Shown one piece after another: positions 54,765-64,000 of a stretch of 64,000 nucleotides of DNA. The stretch's first letter is position 1. Every line of letters begins with the position of its first letter. The stretch is from the NCBI GenBank assembly GCA_024636505.1, contig JAGXGY010000023.1:26579-90578 (forward strand), read 5' to 3'. The DNA comes from Methylobacter sp. Its GTDB lineage: Bacteria > Pseudomonadota > Gammaproteobacteria > Methylococcales > Methylomonadaceae. A program made the translations under genes and the position numbers. The notes below the pieces were generated by a model. That model did not search any database. It was not told the origin of the DNA and saw only the letters and a list, made by a program, of their open reading frames with translations.

Positions 54765-56021
54765 GTGGATATTAAAGAATACATGAAAATGCTGGGCCAA
54801 CAGGCTAAGCAAGCAGGCCGGGAAATAAGCCGCACTGATTCCGGTCAAAAAAATATGGCTTTGCTAAAAATTGCCGAAGCCATTGAGAAAAATCATCAAC
54901 TCCTGATAGCGGAAAATAGCAAGGATTTGGATGCAGGCAGGAAAAACGGCCTGGATGCGGCATCATTAGACAGGCTGGAATTAAAGCCAGCCGGTATTGA
55001 TGCGATGATTGAAGGCTTAAAACAAGTCGCTGCGCTACCCGATCCGGTCGGCGAAATCAGTGATTTAAGCTACCGTCCCAGCGGTATCCAAGTCGGTCGA
55101 ATGCGCGTACCTTTGGGGGTGATCGGCATCATTTACGAATCCCGTCCCAATGTGACGATCGATGCGGCGGCCTTGTGTCTTAAATCCGGCAACGCTTGTA
55201 TTTTAAGAGGCGGCTCCGAAGCCATACATTCCAACCAGGCGATTGCAGCATGCATATCTGAAGGTCTGGAAGCTGCAGGTTTGCCGGTGGAAGCTGTGCA
55301 AATCGTGGCGACGGCAGATCGCGCTGCGGTAGGCGAATTGATTACCATGGATCAATACGTTGATGTCATCGTGCCTCGCGGCGGTAAGGGCTTGATTAAG
55401 CGTATTTCCAGCGAGGCAACTATTCCGGTGATCAAGCATTTGGACGGTATTTGTCATGTTTATATCGATGACAAAGCCGATATAGACAAGGCGGTCAAGA
55501 TTGCCGTTAATGCCAAAACCCATCGCTACGGCGTGTGTAATGCGATGGAAACCTTGCTGGTAGCCGAGAGCATTGCCGCAAAAGTGTTGCCGCTGTTGGC
55601 TGAAAAATATAGAGAAAAAGGCGTCGCATTACGCGGCTGTCTGAAAACCTGTTCCCTGATTCCAAACTGCATCAGAGCGACCGAGGAAGACTGGAACACA
55701 GAATATCTGGCGCCGATTTTATCGATCAGGGTAGTCGATGGCATTGATGAGGCAATGGCTCACATTCAGCAGTACAGTTCCGGGCATACCGAAGCGATAG
55801 TAACCGAGGATTACACCGTGGCCCGGCGTTTTTTGCGGGAAGTCGATTCCAGTTCGGTGATGGTCAATGCCTCGACCCGTTTCGCCGACGGTTTTGAATA
55901 CGGGCTGGGCGCTGAAATAGGTATTAGCACCGACAAGCTGCATGCCCGCGGCCCGGTGGGATTACAGGGATTGACCTCGTTAAAATACATTGTTCTGGGT
56001 GACGGCCATATCAGGCAGTAG
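54765..56021 (+). CDS. proA: Glutamate-5-semialdehyde dehydrogenase
   Basis: Second step of proline synthesis: reduces glutamyl-5-phosphate with NADPH. 418 aa. Active-site cysteine in [12 protein letters not shown], plus [24 protein letters not shown] and [26 protein letters not shown] 54765 ([17 protein letters not shown]) aligns with family N-termini better than the first open codon at 54732 or ATG 54783. nadD follows 27 nt later. Confidence 0.95.
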   Translation: MDIKEYMKMLGQQAKQAGREISRTDSGQKNMALLKIAEAIEKNHQLLIAENSKDLDAGRKNGLDAASLDRLELKPAGIDAMIEGLKQVAALPDPVGEISDLSYRPSGIQVGRMRVPLGVIGIIYESRPNVTIDAAALCLKSGNACILRGGSEAIHSNQAIAACISEGLEAAGLPVEAVQIVATADRAAVGELITMDQYVDVIVPRGGKGLIKRISSEATIPVIKHLDGICHVYIDDKADIDKAVKIAVNAKTHRYGVCNAMETLLVAESIAAKVLPLLAEKYREKGVALRGCLKTCSLIPNCIRATEEDWNTEYLAPILSIRVVDGIDEAMAHIQQYSSGHTEAIVTEDYTVARRFLREVDSSSVMVNASTRFADGFEYGLGAEIGISTDKLHARGPVGLQGLTSLKYIVLGDGHIRQ

Positions 56022-56048
56022 CGGCTACCGGCTGGTCGCCCGTATTAT

Positions 56049-56684
56049 ATGATCGGTATTCTTGGCGGTACCTTCGACCCGGTTCACTACGGGCATTTAC
56101 GTTCAGCGCTGGAGGTTAAGGACATCTTTGGGCTGGATGAAGTACGGTTGATTCCTAGCGCTAATCCCCCGCATCGCCAGCAGCCCGCCACATCAGCCAA
56201 AATGCGTCGGCAGATGTTGGCGCTGGCGATAAAAAATCAGCCGGGACTTAAAGTCGATACCAGGGAACTGGACAGATATGATGTGGATAAAATTCCGTCG
56301 TATATGGTCGACACACTGGAATCCTTAAGACAGGAGTTTCCAACCGAACCCTTGCTGTTGTTTATCGGCACTGACGCGTTCAAATATTTAACCGGCTGGC
56401 ATCAATGGCAGCGATTATTCGACTATGCGCATATTGTGGTGATGACGAGGCCGGGCTTTGAAATAGATGTGCTCGATGATTTTTTTAAGGCCAGATTAAC
56501 TCAGGAAATCAATAGCCTGTCGCAAACTGTTGCAGGAAAGCTATACTTTTCACAAGTTACCCAGCTGGATATTTCAGCAACGGCGATTAGGGGCATAATT
56601 GCAGATAAACAAAATCCGGTTTTTTTATTGCCGGATGCTGTCATAGAATACATCAAGCAACACAAGCTTTACGAGACACATTGA
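56049..56684 (+). CDS. nadD: Nicotinate-nucleotide adenylyltransferase
   Basis: Forms deamido-NAD from nicotinate mononucleotide and ATP. 211 aa with GGTFDPVHYGHL (the GxFdPxHxGH motif), IPSANPPHR and the C-terminal ISATAIRG (ISSTxxR-type). The gene order proA-nadD-rsfS is common in gammaproteobacteria. Confidence 0.96.
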   Translation: MIGILGGTFDPVHYGHLRSALEVKDIFGLDEVRLIPSANPPHRQQPATSAKMRRQMLALAIKNQPGLKVDTRELDRYDVDKIPSYMVDTLESLRQEFPTEPLLLFIGTDAFKYLTGWHQWQRLFDYAHIVVMTRPGFEIDVLDDFFKARLTQEINSLSQTVAGKLYFSQVTQLDISATAIRGIIADKQNPVFLLPDAVIEYIKQHKLYETH

Positions 56685-56710
56685 TCTCATTTTTTATACT
56701 AGGAATTTGA

Positions 56711-57064
56711 ATGCAAGCAGAACAGATATTAAAAATTGTCCAGGAAACTTTGGATGAGCGTAAAGGGCAAAACATAACGACACTCGATGTTCGGGGTAAA
56801 ACCAGTTTTACCGATTATATGGTGGTGGTAACCGGTACTTCGGATCGTCACTTGAGGTCGTTATGTGAGTACGTATCGGAAAAGTTAAAGGAAAGTGACG
56901 TTAAACCTTTAGGCATGGAAGGCGATCTGGGTTCAGACTGGGTATTATTGGATTTGGGGGATGTGATTGTCCATGCGATGAATGCTCAGGCGCGTGGCTT
57001 TTATCAGCTTGAAAAGTTATGGTCGGTTGAGGATTCTAAAGAAGACCAACAAAAAGCGGGTTAA
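56711..57064 (+). CDS. rsfS: Ribosome silencing factor RsfS
   Basis: 117 aa. Binds L14 of the large subunit and blocks subunit joining in starvation. Family features: GQNITTLDVRGKTSFTDYMVVVTGTSDRHLRSL, GSDWVLLDLGDVIVHAMNAQARGFYQLEKLW. Last gene of the proA operon, convergent with btuM. Confidence 0.96.
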   Translation: MQAEQILKIVQETLDERKGQNITTLDVRGKTSFTDYMVVVTGTSDRHLRSLCEYVSEKLKESDVKPLGMEGDLGSDWVLLDLGDVIVHAMNAQARGFYQLEKLWSVEDSKEDQQKAG

Positions 57065-57074
57065 GGATATAGGG

Positions 57075-57108
57075 TGCAAGGCTAAGCGAACCTTAGCCTT
57101 GCATTTTA
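57075..57108 (+). terminator. Intrinsic terminator after rsfS
   Basis: Perfect 12-bp stem TGCAAGGCTAAG / CTTAGCCTTGCA with a 5-nt loop, followed by TTTTAG. Confidence 0.8.
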
Positions 57109-57114
57109 GCGTAT

Positions 57115-57684
57115 TTAGATTTTTTTGCGACTGGCCGTCAAAGCAGGCAATGACGTGATCAGTGTCATAATGCCATATCCCAATAGGATATAAAGCAGGG
57201 CAGAACTGACATAAGGCGGGTAATACATAGCTACCCGTTCAAAATATTGTCCCCAGGATAAATCGGTATAACGACCTGAAAACAAATAAAAGCTGCCGTT
57301 GGAAATGGCGAATGCAGCCGATGTTGCCAGCGTCATCACACCAAACTGCATGGCCAATTCAGTCATTTTCAGCGATTTAAATGCCAGGCAGTAACGGCCT
57401 GAAAACCACATGACCGCATAAGTCGGGATCAGGAAAATATAGGCAGATGACACGCACCAGCTGCTGGTGCCGTTTGCGATGGCGATGTAATCGATCAATC
57501 CGGCCAGAACCAGCAAGAAGGGAAACAAAGCCTTTTTACGGTAAAAACCGGCAAAGAAAAAAACCGCTAATGAAGCATCGGGCAGATGCAATACGTCGCC
57601 AAAGTGGTGAAAGCGCGTCAGCACCATCAGCGCGATCAACGGGATCGGTAAATACTCGGCTTGCAGCCATTGTTTTATGTTCAT
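57115..57684 (-). CDS. btuM: BtuM-type cobalamin transporter (solitary S component)
   Basis: 189 aa, about six hydrophobic helices. LTRFHHFGDVLHLPDASLAVFFFAGF and SSWCVSSAYIFLIPTYAVMWFSGRYC match the BtuM family. In the Thiobacillus denitrificans protein a cysteine in this place binds and de-cyanates cobalamin; here it is Cys77. BtuM works as an ECF-like S component without a dedicated energising module in the operon; none is present here. It starts 18 nt after btuB and lies behind the same B12 riboswitch, which fits an inner-membrane B12 importer that follows the outer-membrane receptor. Confidence 0.85.
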   Translation of the reverse strand: MNIKQWLQAEYLPIPLIALMVLTRFHHFGDVLHLPDASLAVFFFAGFYRKKALFPFLLVLAGLIDYIAIANGTSSWCVSSAYIFLIPTYAVMWFSGRYCLAFKSLKMTELAMQFGVMTLATSAAFAISNGSFYLFSGRYTDLSWGQYFERVAMYYPPYVSSALLYILLGYGIMTLITSLPALTASRKKI

Positions 57685-57702
57685 GATGTTGTTTCCCTTA
57701 GG

Positions 57703-59535
57703 TTAGTTGTTGTAGTGAATTGAAAGAAAGAAATTCCGGTCTGCAGTATTATAAGTATTAACGGTTTGATACTGTTTATCCAACAGGTTATTTAATTTTG
57801 CGCTCAGCGTCCAGTTTTTACTTAAATGATAGGCCGAGCGTAAATCGACGGTCACGTAACCGGCGACCTTGATTTTGTTCAGTTTATCATCAAAGCGATC
57901 GGCCTGAGCCAGCACCCTAGCGCCCAGATCAAACTGCCCGAATGAGCGCGATAAATCATAAGACAAGGTTTTTTCCGCGCGGCGCGGCAATCGCATATTT
58001 GACACCCGGTCTCTAGCGCTTAACAGGTTCATGTTCAACTTGCTGTTCCAGCCTATTAACTGCGTGCCGAGTTCGGCTTCAATACCGTCAATTTGCGCTT
58101 TATTGACGTTTTCCGGGGTGGATAGAAAGGTTGTCGGGTTGGTGACGTTCACGATTAAGTTGTCGATATTGGTATGGTAAGCTCGAACCTCCCATTGCAG
58201 GTCATTATGGTCGCCGCTGATGCCGGCCTCAAAAGACGTTGATTGTTCGGCTTTCAGCGAGGAATTGCCGAATCCGGGAAAATAAAGCTGATTAAATGAC
58301 GGTGCTTTGAATGCATTGCCAAAGCTGGCAAACGGGCTGATGCCGTAGTCCCCGTTATAACGCCAGCCGAAATTCCCGGTCAGCTGATCACCAAATGCCT
58401 CGTTTTTATCTCCGCGTGCCGATATATTGATAAAGTGTTTATCCAGAATGCGGCTGTGCAATTCAGTGAAAATACCTGCATCATAGCGGGAGATTTTGTT
58501 GAAGTCGGATGAGCTGTCCACTTGGTCCAGGCGGTAGTCAGAGCCGATAACCCACTGGTGATCATCAGACAAGGCGACCTCATTCAACCAGCTGGCGTTC
58601 CAACGGGTACTGTTAAACCGGCTGGAAAATGTTCCATCAGGCGCAAAGTTGTCGCCGTCGTCGCGGCTTTGCCCAAAACGCAGGATGGAGCGCCAGTTGT
58701 CGACAATATCGATGCTTCCGGTGATGCCGACCACCTGATTGATAAATTCGGTCTTATCCTGGAAATTGCCGTCGTATTCGGTTTTCCCCTCAGCGCGCAT
58801 AAAAAACGCCTCAACGTCGGCATTGTTATCAAAACGGTGGCCTAAATGCGCATTTAATGCCGTGTTCAGATAGCCGTCCTTGTCCGGCTGATTAACGCCG
58901 AACCTGCCTGGAGTCGGTTGTCGGGCATCAAATCCCTGAGAACCAAACTGAGACGAACCCAAGGTATACCAGTTGTTTTTCCATTTGCCGCTGACCGTGC
59001 CGGAAACGCGGTAAGTATCATAGGTGCCGCCGCCGGCATCCACGGTGACACTTGGCTTGTCTTCCTGTCCACCTTTGCGGGTAAAAATCTGAATAACACC
59101 GCCTATTGCTTCCGAACCGTAAAGGCTCGATTGAGGCCCGCGAATAATTTCCACCCGTTCGACTTGATCGATCGGAATAAATTGAAAAGGCGTAGTGCCT
59201 GAAGTGACAGAACCGACTTTAATGCCGTCAATCAGCACCAGTACGTGATCGGAATTGGTTCCGCGCATGTAAATATTGGTATCCTTGCCGTAACCGCCGG
59301 TTTGTGCTATGTCGATTCCGGTGGTGCCACTTAACAGTTCCGGCAGAGTTTTAGCCTGCAGATGTTCAATATCCTTTCGGGTATAGACAGTGGCCGCAGC
59401 CGCCAGCTGGTTTTTAGCTATCGCTGTTCGGGTTGCGGTAACAACCAGATCGGGAAAATTTTGTACGGTTTCCTGAGCCTGTAACTGGGTATTAAAACCC
59501 GTGAGTAATAATGAGCCGAAGATGAATTTTTGCAT
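57703..59535 (-). CDS. btuB: TonB-dependent vitamin B12 receptor BtuB
   Basis: Outer-membrane beta barrel with plug domain, 610 aa from ATG 59535 (MQKFIFGSLLLTGFNTQLQAQ, signal peptide). The frame is open to 59736, but that part belongs to the riboswitch leader. Plug: DLVVTATRTAIAKNQLAAAATVYTRKDIEHL and VERVEIIRGPQSSLYGSEAIGGVIQI. The C-terminus ends with a hydrophobic pattern (FFLSIHYNN) as in barrel proteins. Specificity for cobalamin is supported by the riboswitch and by btuM downstream. Confidence 0.92.
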   Translation of the reverse strand: MQKFIFGSLLLTGFNTQLQAQETVQNFPDLVVTATRTAIAKNQLAAAATVYTRKDIEHLQAKTLPELLSGTTGIDIAQTGGYGKDTNIYMRGTNSDHVLVLIDGIKVGSVTSGTTPFQFIPIDQVERVEIIRGPQSSLYGSEAIGGVIQIFTRKGGQEDKPSVTVDAGGGTYDTYRVSGTVSGKWKNNWYTLGSSQFGSQGFDARQPTPGRFGVNQPDKDGYLNTALNAHLGHRFDNNADVEAFFMRAEGKTEYDGNFQDKTEFINQVVGITGSIDIVDNWRSILRFGQSRDDGDNFAPDGTFSSRFNSTRWNASWLNEVALSDDHQWVIGSDYRLDQVDSSSDFNKISRYDAGIFTELHSRILDKHFINISARGDKNEAFGDQLTGNFGWRYNGDYGISPFASFGNAFKAPSFNQLYFPGFGNSSLKAEQSTSFEAGISGDHNDLQWEVRAYHTNIDNLIVNVTNPTTFLSTPENVNKAQIDGIEAELGTQLIGWNSKLNMNLLSARDRVSNMRLPRRAEKTLSYDLSRSFGQFDLGARVLAQADRFDDKLNKIKVAGYVTVDLRSAYHLSKNWTLSAKLNNLLDKQYQTVNTYNTADRNFFLSIHYNN

Positions 59536-59669
59536 GTGTGTCCTCTTGCGCCGCCCGCGCATAAATGGTTGTGAGTACACAACAGAGGACAATAGGAAAC
59601 GAGAGATGACGCAAACGCGAAGCTGCACTGTCATTTTCGCTGACAGCCCTCCGCTGTGCCGAATTAAAC

Positions 59670-59855
59670 TTTCGGGCCGGTCTCCGGGCTTATAAGTGGC
59701 GTTAGCCTGAATCATCACCTTCCCATGCGTGAACACAGTGGCATCTTGATGAAACTTTTACTTATATACCGTTGCGGGGGCAGCGTCGGATTTGGCGTAA
59801 ACCTTACCGACTTCCCGTTTAACCATTAGGTCTGAAAAACCCTCTGGAACCTGAA
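59670..59855 (-). promoter_or_regulatory. Cobalamin (adenosylcobalamin-class) riboswitch
   Basis: Read on the minus strand from GGTTCC (59846-59851): CGGGAAGTCGGT, AAATCCGACGCTGCCCCCGC, AACGGTATATAAG, GATGCCACTG, CATGGGAAGG, then the B12 box AAGCCCGGAGACCGGCC ending near 59673. All conserved Cbl blocks are in order. It is 140 nt before the btuB start. Binding of cobalamin should lower expression of btuB and btuM. Confidence 0.93.
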
Positions 59856-60088
59856 AGCAGGAGACGATTATAAGGGGTAGGCAGAATAAAGCAAATTTAC
59901 CGGAGTGGTAGGCTAAAACATAAAGCGGGCAGGTCAGTTGGGGACCTTGAATGGTGAGTTTGTCGAATAATCGAACGGTGTAACAGGCAGGATTGAATAT
60001 GTACGATTTTATCGCCACTGCAAGTATCAGAATATTATATTGTGAAATATCAAATACCTGCAGCGCGATAATAATTTACACGCTAAAT

Positions 60089-60475
60089 TTATTTTTTAAT
60101 AAAGTAATAATAGCCGCCGAATTTTCCTTTTAGAGTCATGTTGTTGTCATCTTTGTCTACTACAGTAAACAGGTCGAATCTGTTATTTCCGACAAGATAA
60201 ACCTTTAACTTACCATCGTCTATTTCGTAATTTACCGGCGGTTGATCGTAGTATGCGCCATCACGTGGAATATGGAGAATGGTGACTTTATCATTTTTAA
60301 ATACCCAGGTATCTTCTCTCTTGACGGAATCTTTATCGGTTATGAAATTCTTGCTGTGATCCAGTTTCCAGGTGCCTTCTACTTCTTTTGTAGATTGCAG
60401 GGAAATATCGGCATAAACAGCGCTGCTAAAGACAGATGAAATTAATAATATTGCCGCTAGATTTGTTTTTTTCAT
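60089..60475 (-). CDS. Small exported hypothetical protein, lipocalin-like
   Basis: 128 aa; signal peptide ending at VYA-D. The mature part (STKEVEGTWKLDHSKN, EDTWVFKNDKVTI, VNYEIDDGKLKVYLVG, FTVVDKDDNNMTLKGKFGGYYYFIKK) has the alternating beta pattern and GTW start seen in small lipocalin-like domains. AGGAAAG precedes the ATG. No close family is recognised and neighbours give no clue. The 380-bp gap to rnhA shows no gene. Confidence 0.7.
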   Translation of the reverse strand: MKKTNLAAILLISSVFSSAVYADISLQSTKEVEGTWKLDHSKNFITDKDSVKREDTWVFKNDKVTILHIPRDGAYYDQPPVNYEIDDGKLKVYLVGNNRFDLFTVVDKDDNNMTLKGKFGGYYYFIKK

Positions 60476-60855
60476 ATTTACTTTCCTAATCTTAATTTAA
60501 ATAATGCAACGAATCATTCTGTTCGTATGCTGTTCGCCTGTTTCAGGGCACCTAAGTATTTTTATATTGCGTAATAGAAGCTTAAAAGCAATTTGGTTGT
60601 TACAGTGGATGCGCTAAACCTTAAAACGCTGTTTGATACCTCGACATTGAATCCAATTATGCGCCGGAATGGCTTGGATAAACAGTGCTTTGTTATTTTT
60701 TTCTAAAAAGGGCTGTTTTTAATAATTGTTGTTTTGATCGCAAAAAAATCTTGTAAGCTAAGGCTATCTGTCGTATCAATTGTGAGTTTTAAAAATATGC
60801 TAAGTCGATTGATCGTCCTATTATTGATTGTTGATATTGGCTATCAGGGCTGAGA

Positions 60856-61293
60856 CTACCTTAAAGAGTCAATGCCCATATTAGCCAGTTCATCCGCTCT
60901 GTCGTTATCTTTATCGCCTGAGTGACCTTTTACCCATGTCCATTCAATATCGTGTTGTTGAATGACTGCATCCAACCGGCGCCATAGATCTTCATTTTTG
61001 ACCGGGGCTCTGGAGGCGGTTTTCCAGCCGCGTTTTTTCCAGTTAATCATCCATTCGGTAATGCCTTGCAGTACATATTTTGAATCGGTATTGATGTGTA
61101 CGGAGCAGGGCTTGGTTAGGGTTTCCAATGCCTGGATTGCGGCCATCAACTCCATACGATTGTTGGTGGTATCAGGATCACCGCCAAAAAGTTCTTTAAC
61201 GGTACCTTTATAGCTGAGTATGGCGCCCCAGCCGCCCGGACCAGGGTTGCCTTTGCAGGCGCCATCGGTATAAATAATGACGAAATTAGTCAT
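60856..61293 (-). CDS. rnhA: Ribonuclease HI
   Basis: Cuts RNA in RNA-DNA hybrids. 145 aa with DEDD residues in [34 protein letters not shown] and the terminal DNDRADELA, plus the basic protrusion [17 protein letters not shown]. Its start overlaps the end of the methyltransferase gene by 8 nt, so the two are coupled, as rnhA-yafS in E. coli (where they are divergent). Confidence 0.97.
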   Translation of the reverse strand: MTNFVIIYTDGACKGNPGPGGWGAILSYKGTVKELFGGDPDTTNNRMELMAAIQALETLTKPCSVHINTDSKYVLQGITEWMINWKKRGWKTASRAPVKNEDLWRRLDAVIQQHDIEWTWVKGHSGDKDNDRADELANMGIDSLR

Positions 61294-62005
61294 GTCTTTT
61301 TTTCTGTGTTGTAGGTGAGTTAAGTGAGTTTACTAGGATTGAACGGGGATTTAGCGCTTTTACCGGCGTTAATGGAATTAGGTTGTAACGGCGCTTAATC
61401 GCCTTAATCGCATAGGCTGTTGAGGTGAACGAGTGTCCTCGGGTAATGAATTTTCCATAGGTCGATTTTACTGTGTCCAAATTAAATTCCGAAGATACGG
61501 TGACGTCAAAATTTAACAATCTTAGCCAGTCTAAAATTCTTGATCGGGAAATAAAGTGTCCTCCCCATGAATCAGCCATTTTTTTATCCCATAAATATTG
61601 GTACCTGACCCATAGGCTCCAAGGATTGAAATTCAACACGATTAATATGCCTTCCGGTTTTAAAACACGTTCTACTTCCCGCATAGTCTGGAACCGGAAG
61701 GCATCGAATTCCAGTAAGTGCGGCACTATGATCATGTCGATACAGTTGCTTTGCAAGGGCAGATTATATGATTTTGCACAAATTTTTCTCGCTTTATCGC
61801 AGCCCAGTTTTTTGGCATCGAGTATCGTAAATTTTTTGTATAAAGAGCAATCGATGAATTCATTTTCCCAGTCCAAGCCGCCAATTTGTAAAATAGTTTG
61901 TTGGCAGCTTACGGTAATAGAACGCTTTATATAGTCGGCTTCAAGCTGTTGCAGCAGCTTGCCTCTTGGCGTTTGATACCAGGCAAATAAGAAATTGCGT
62001 TTCAT
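61286..62005 (-). CDS. SAM-dependent methyltransferase, YafS-like
   Basis: 239 aa. Class I methyltransferase (type 11) traits: [14 protein letters not shown] as a degenerate motif [48 protein letters not shown]. Position between mltD and rnhA matches YafS of E. coli. The substrate is unknown. Motif I lacks the usual GxGxG, so SAM binding may be altered. Confidence 0.82.
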   Translation of the reverse strand: MKRNFLFAWYQTPRGKLLQQLEADYIKRSITVSCQQTILQIGGLDWENEFIDCSLYKKFTILDAKKLGCDKARKICAKSYNLPLQSNCIDMIIVPHLLEFDAFRFQTMREVERVLKPEGILIVLNFNPWSLWVRYQYLWDKKMADSWGGHFISRSRILDWLRLLNFDVTVSSEFNLDTVKSTYGKFITRGHSFTSTAYAIKAIKRRYNLIPLTPVKALNPRSILVNSLNSPTTQKKRHD

Positions 62006-62053
62006 GTGCTAAACCTACATATCTGATGTTAATGATTTTCAATGAAAACAAGC

Positions 62054-62059
62054 TATAAT
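62054..62059 (+). promoter_or_regulatory. -10 candidate for mltD
   Basis: TATAAT 41 nt before the mltD start, in the spacer divergent from the methyltransferase. No convincing -35. Confidence 0.35.
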
Positions 62060-62100
62060 GATAACATTCTAATAAAAAACTTCATTCGGAAAAGGCTTAG

Positions 62101-63708
62101 ATGATGCACGTTAACTTTAACGGGTTAGTTAAACTTTTACTACTATTGACCTTTTTAATGGCAACAGGCTGCTCTACAACATCAAAAAGATCTTTTAGTG
62201 ATAAACCGCCTGCCACTTCAGAAATGGATGACGGTTATGTGAGACATGCTCTTCATCCGTTCGGCAAAAAAAAACACACGGTACCAGTCAGGTATAAGAA
62301 TACGGTTTGGGAGCGCTTACTATCGCTATATTCGTTACCCGATATTGAAAATGAACGGATTGATCGCGAGTTAAACTGGTACTTAAGACATCCCGGCTAT
62401 CTTGCAAGAATTCAGCAACGGGCAGAGCCTTATTTGCATCTTATACTCAATGAGATCGAGGCAAAGAACATCCCCGGCGAACTAGCTTTATTGCCTGTTG
62501 TTGAGAGTGCCTTTTTACCGGAAGCGTATTCGAAAAGTAAGGCGTCAGGACTGTGGCAATTTATACCGGCTACGGGCCGTTTTTTTGGTCTTAAACAAAA
62601 TGAATGGTACGACGGACGCCGTGATGTTTATGCGTCTACCAAAGCAGCAACCACCTTTCTGAAGCAACTCGGCGAGACGTTTGATGGGGATTGGTATCTT
62701 GCGTTGGCCTCCTACAATTTTGGTAAAGGCAATGTCAGAAAAGCTATCGAAAAGAATGAAAATCTCAACTTGTCAACCGATTACTGGTCCTTGGATATTC
62801 CTAAGGAAACGGCGGACTATGTGCCACGATTGCTGGCTATAGCCAAAATATTTGCCAATGTTGAAAAATATAATATTCCTTTGCAATCAATTCCCAATAA
62901 ACCTTACTGTGAACTTGTTGATGTTAAATACCAACTGGATTTAAACAAGGCCGCAGAATTGGCAAACACACCGCTTAATGAATTTTTAAAATTAAATCCG
63001 GCCTTTAATCATTCAAGCACCGCACCGCAAGGACCGCATCACTTATTAATTCCGGTCGCTAAGGTACCGTTATTTAAGCAAAATTTGGCGAAACTGCCCT
63101 ATGAAGAACGGGTCGACATGAAGCGCTATCACCATGAGACGATGGCGCAAATCCGGCATGATGATCACCAGACTGTCTTAACAGGGCACAGGGTTAAAGC
63201 AGGTGAAACGCTCTCATCTATTGCCTACAGGAATAATACAACCGTTCAAGCAATCCGTCAGGCCAACCATTTAACGGGAAATTCGATCAACTCCGGCATA
63301 CTTTTAAAGCTGCCGGTACCGCAAAAAACAACAAGGCATGCTGCCAATATAGCTAAAAGTAAAGTGGGATCGACTCAAATCTATACCGTACAAAAAGGCG
63401 ATACCTTTTGGAATATAGCGCAGAAATTCTCGGTCAGTACTCGGGATATAGCGGATTGGAATAAATTAACGGTAAAAACAACGCTGCTTGCAGGACAGAA
63501 ACTGACAATTAAAGCCGCTAATTCATACGTTCAAGCATCCGCAGCAGGCATTCGTATGATTAAGTACACAGTAAAAAAAGGCGATTCACTGGCACAAATT
63601 TCTCGTAAATTTAATGTTTCAATCGCCGATCTCCGCAAATGGAACTCCCCTGAAATAAGCAACTTTCTTATTCCTGGAAAAATACTTAAAGTGGTTGTTG
63701 AAGCTTGA
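62101..63708 (+). CDS. mltD: Membrane-bound lytic murein transglycosylase D
   Basis: 535 aa. Lipoprotein signal (lipobox ATGC), then an SLT domain with the catalytic Glu in LLPVVESAFLPEAYSKSKASGLWQFIPATG and LALASYNFGKGNVRKAI. Three LysM repeats follow (VKAGETLSSIAYRNNTT, VQKGDTFWNIAQKFSVS, VKKGDSLAQISRKFNVS). Cleaves glycan strands to 1,6-anhydro-muropeptides at the outer membrane. The usual second neighbour gloB is not seen. The start could be ATG 62101 or the next codon. Confidence 0.96.
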   Translation: MMHVNFNGLVKLLLLLTFLMATGCSTTSKRSFSDKPPATSEMDDGYVRHALHPFGKKKHTVPVRYKNTVWERLLSLYSLPDIENERIDRELNWYLRHPGYLARIQQRAEPYLHLILNEIEAKNIPGELALLPVVESAFLPEAYSKSKASGLWQFIPATGRFFGLKQNEWYDGRRDVYASTKAATTFLKQLGETFDGDWYLALASYNFGKGNVRKAIEKNENLNLSTDYWSLDIPKETADYVPRLLAIAKIFANVEKYNIPLQSIPNKPYCELVDVKYQLDLNKAAELANTPLNEFLKLNPAFNHSSTAPQGPHHLLIPVAKVPLFKQNLAKLPYEERVDMKRYHHETMAQIRHDDHQTVLTGHRVKAGETLSSIAYRNNTTVQAIRQANHLTGNSINSGILLKLPVPQKTTRHAANIAKSKVGSTQIYTVQKGDTFWNIAQKFSVSTRDIADWNKLTVKTTLLAGQKLTIKAANSYVQASAAGIRMIKYTVKKGDSLAQISRKFNVSIADLRKWNSPEISNFLIPGKILKVVVEA

Positions 63709-63792
63709 ATGCGGTTTATCATCTTAAGGGCAGCGAAAATGGGGGATTCAGGCTTCTCAGCGTTTGTATAATATTAAAGCGCAATGATGGAC

Positions 63793-63823
63793 TGCAGGGT
63801 AATGAGGTCGGCATTGCCCTGCA
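63793..63823. terminator. Hairpin after mltD
   Basis: TGCAGGGTAATG with CATTGCCCTGCA, one bulge, between two convergent genes. A-T rich but no clean T-run follows. Confidence 0.5.
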
Positions 63824-63832
63824 TTATTAGGT

Positions 63833-64000
63833 TTAGGTGGCGGAGAATGTCAAGTGTTGATAACCATCAAGCAGTTGCGCCATTGCTTTGTCATTGTTCA
63901 GGCATTGATCCAGTTTTGCCACTATCATCGTATCGTAATGACGGCATAAAACCGACTCTGTAGGCCGCAGAGGAGCAAGCGTTTCTATCATGCTGCATAA
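63833..64000 (-). CDS. C-terminal part of an unidentified protein (window edge)
   Basis: On the minus strand a frame is open from the window edge to a TAA at 63833-63835. It reads ..MIETLAPLRPTESVLCRHYD then TMIVAKLDQCLNNDKAMAQL and LDGYQHLTFSAT. Normal codon use and convergence with mltD suggest a real gene end. An internal ATG would give a 53-codon protein, but a longer gene is more likely. Not recognised. Confidence 0.5.
   Translation of the reverse strand, partial: LCSMIETLAPLRPTESVLCRHYDTMIVAKLDQCLNNDKAMAQLLDGYQHLTFSAT

Noticed and set aside
59758..60018. 86-codon open frame on the minus strand upstream of btuB
   Set aside because: Its 3' half is the cobalamin riboswitch; the conserved aptamer blocks explain the sequence better than a protein does.
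60797..60853. 18-codon hydrophobic mini-frame before rnhA
   Set aside because: No ribosome-binding site or family match; could be chance.

Overview
The window is a chromosomal stretch of a gammaproteobacterium. The gene order queG-nnr-tsaE-amiC-mutL-miaA matches the Enterobacterales and Pseudomonas core block. Intermediate GC, a B12-controlled btuB-btuM pair, SmbP, a membrane-anchored multicopper oxidase, a Tad pilus and many REP-like palindromes together suggest a Methylococcales-type methanotroph. That lineage is an inference; no methane oxidation gene is present.

Layout. 0-5.4 kb: the 3' part of hflX, convergent with pntAB (proton-pumping transhydrogenase) and queG. 5.6-12 kb: nnr, tsaE, amiC, mutL, miaA; hfq does not follow miaA. 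12-14 kb: an AT-rich two-gene island (HAD phosphatase plus StiP-like phosphoribosyltransferase) that resembles part of the biosynthetic module found near tellurite-resistance (Ter) genes. 14-19.1 kb: a D,D-carboxypeptidase, a GH17-like secreted enzyme, and a cupredoxin/multicopper oxidase pair. 19.3-26.5 kb: a possible CheZ-like protein, a TPR lipoprotein, then TCA genes acnB and NAD-type isocitrate dehydrogenase, divergent from NADP-type icd, and a PilZ protein. 26.9-30 kb: yajD-like HNH protein, dnaQ-like exonuclease, deaD.

31-45.2 kb: a Tad/Flp pilus locus in two blocks. tadA/cpaF-tadB-tadC-tadD is separated by an 830-bp repeat-rich gap from flp-cpaA-AAA ATPase-cpaB-cpaC-cpaD-like-tadG-tadE-tadF-cpaE. 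It encodes pilin, peptidase, motor, platform, secretin, minor pilins and a localisation ATPase, plus one AAA+ ATPase that is not a standard Tad part. 45.4-51 kb: dapA, bamC, purL. 51-54.5 kb: an accessory island of PilZ-membrane protein, two His-rich glycine-zipper proteins and SmbP, bracketed in part by 171-bp direct repeats. 54.7-64 kb: proA-nadD-rsfS; btuM and btuB behind a cobalamin riboswitch; a small secreted protein; rnhA and a yafS-like methyltransferase; mltD; and the end of an unidentified gene.

The most unusual content is non-coding. Several IS200/IS605-type ends, some resembling the omega-RNA region of TnpB elements, occur with no transposase or tnpB gene in the window. They supply stop codons or a ribosome-binding site to neighbouring genes. 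A separate ~140-bp leader with compensatory hairpin changes lies directly before the start codons of two unrelated secreted-protein genes. Perfect REP palindromes, a 290-bp tandem duplication at the end of tadD and an A7-tract frame break at the start of tadD add to this. No tRNA, rRNA, CRISPR array or intact insertion sequence was seen.
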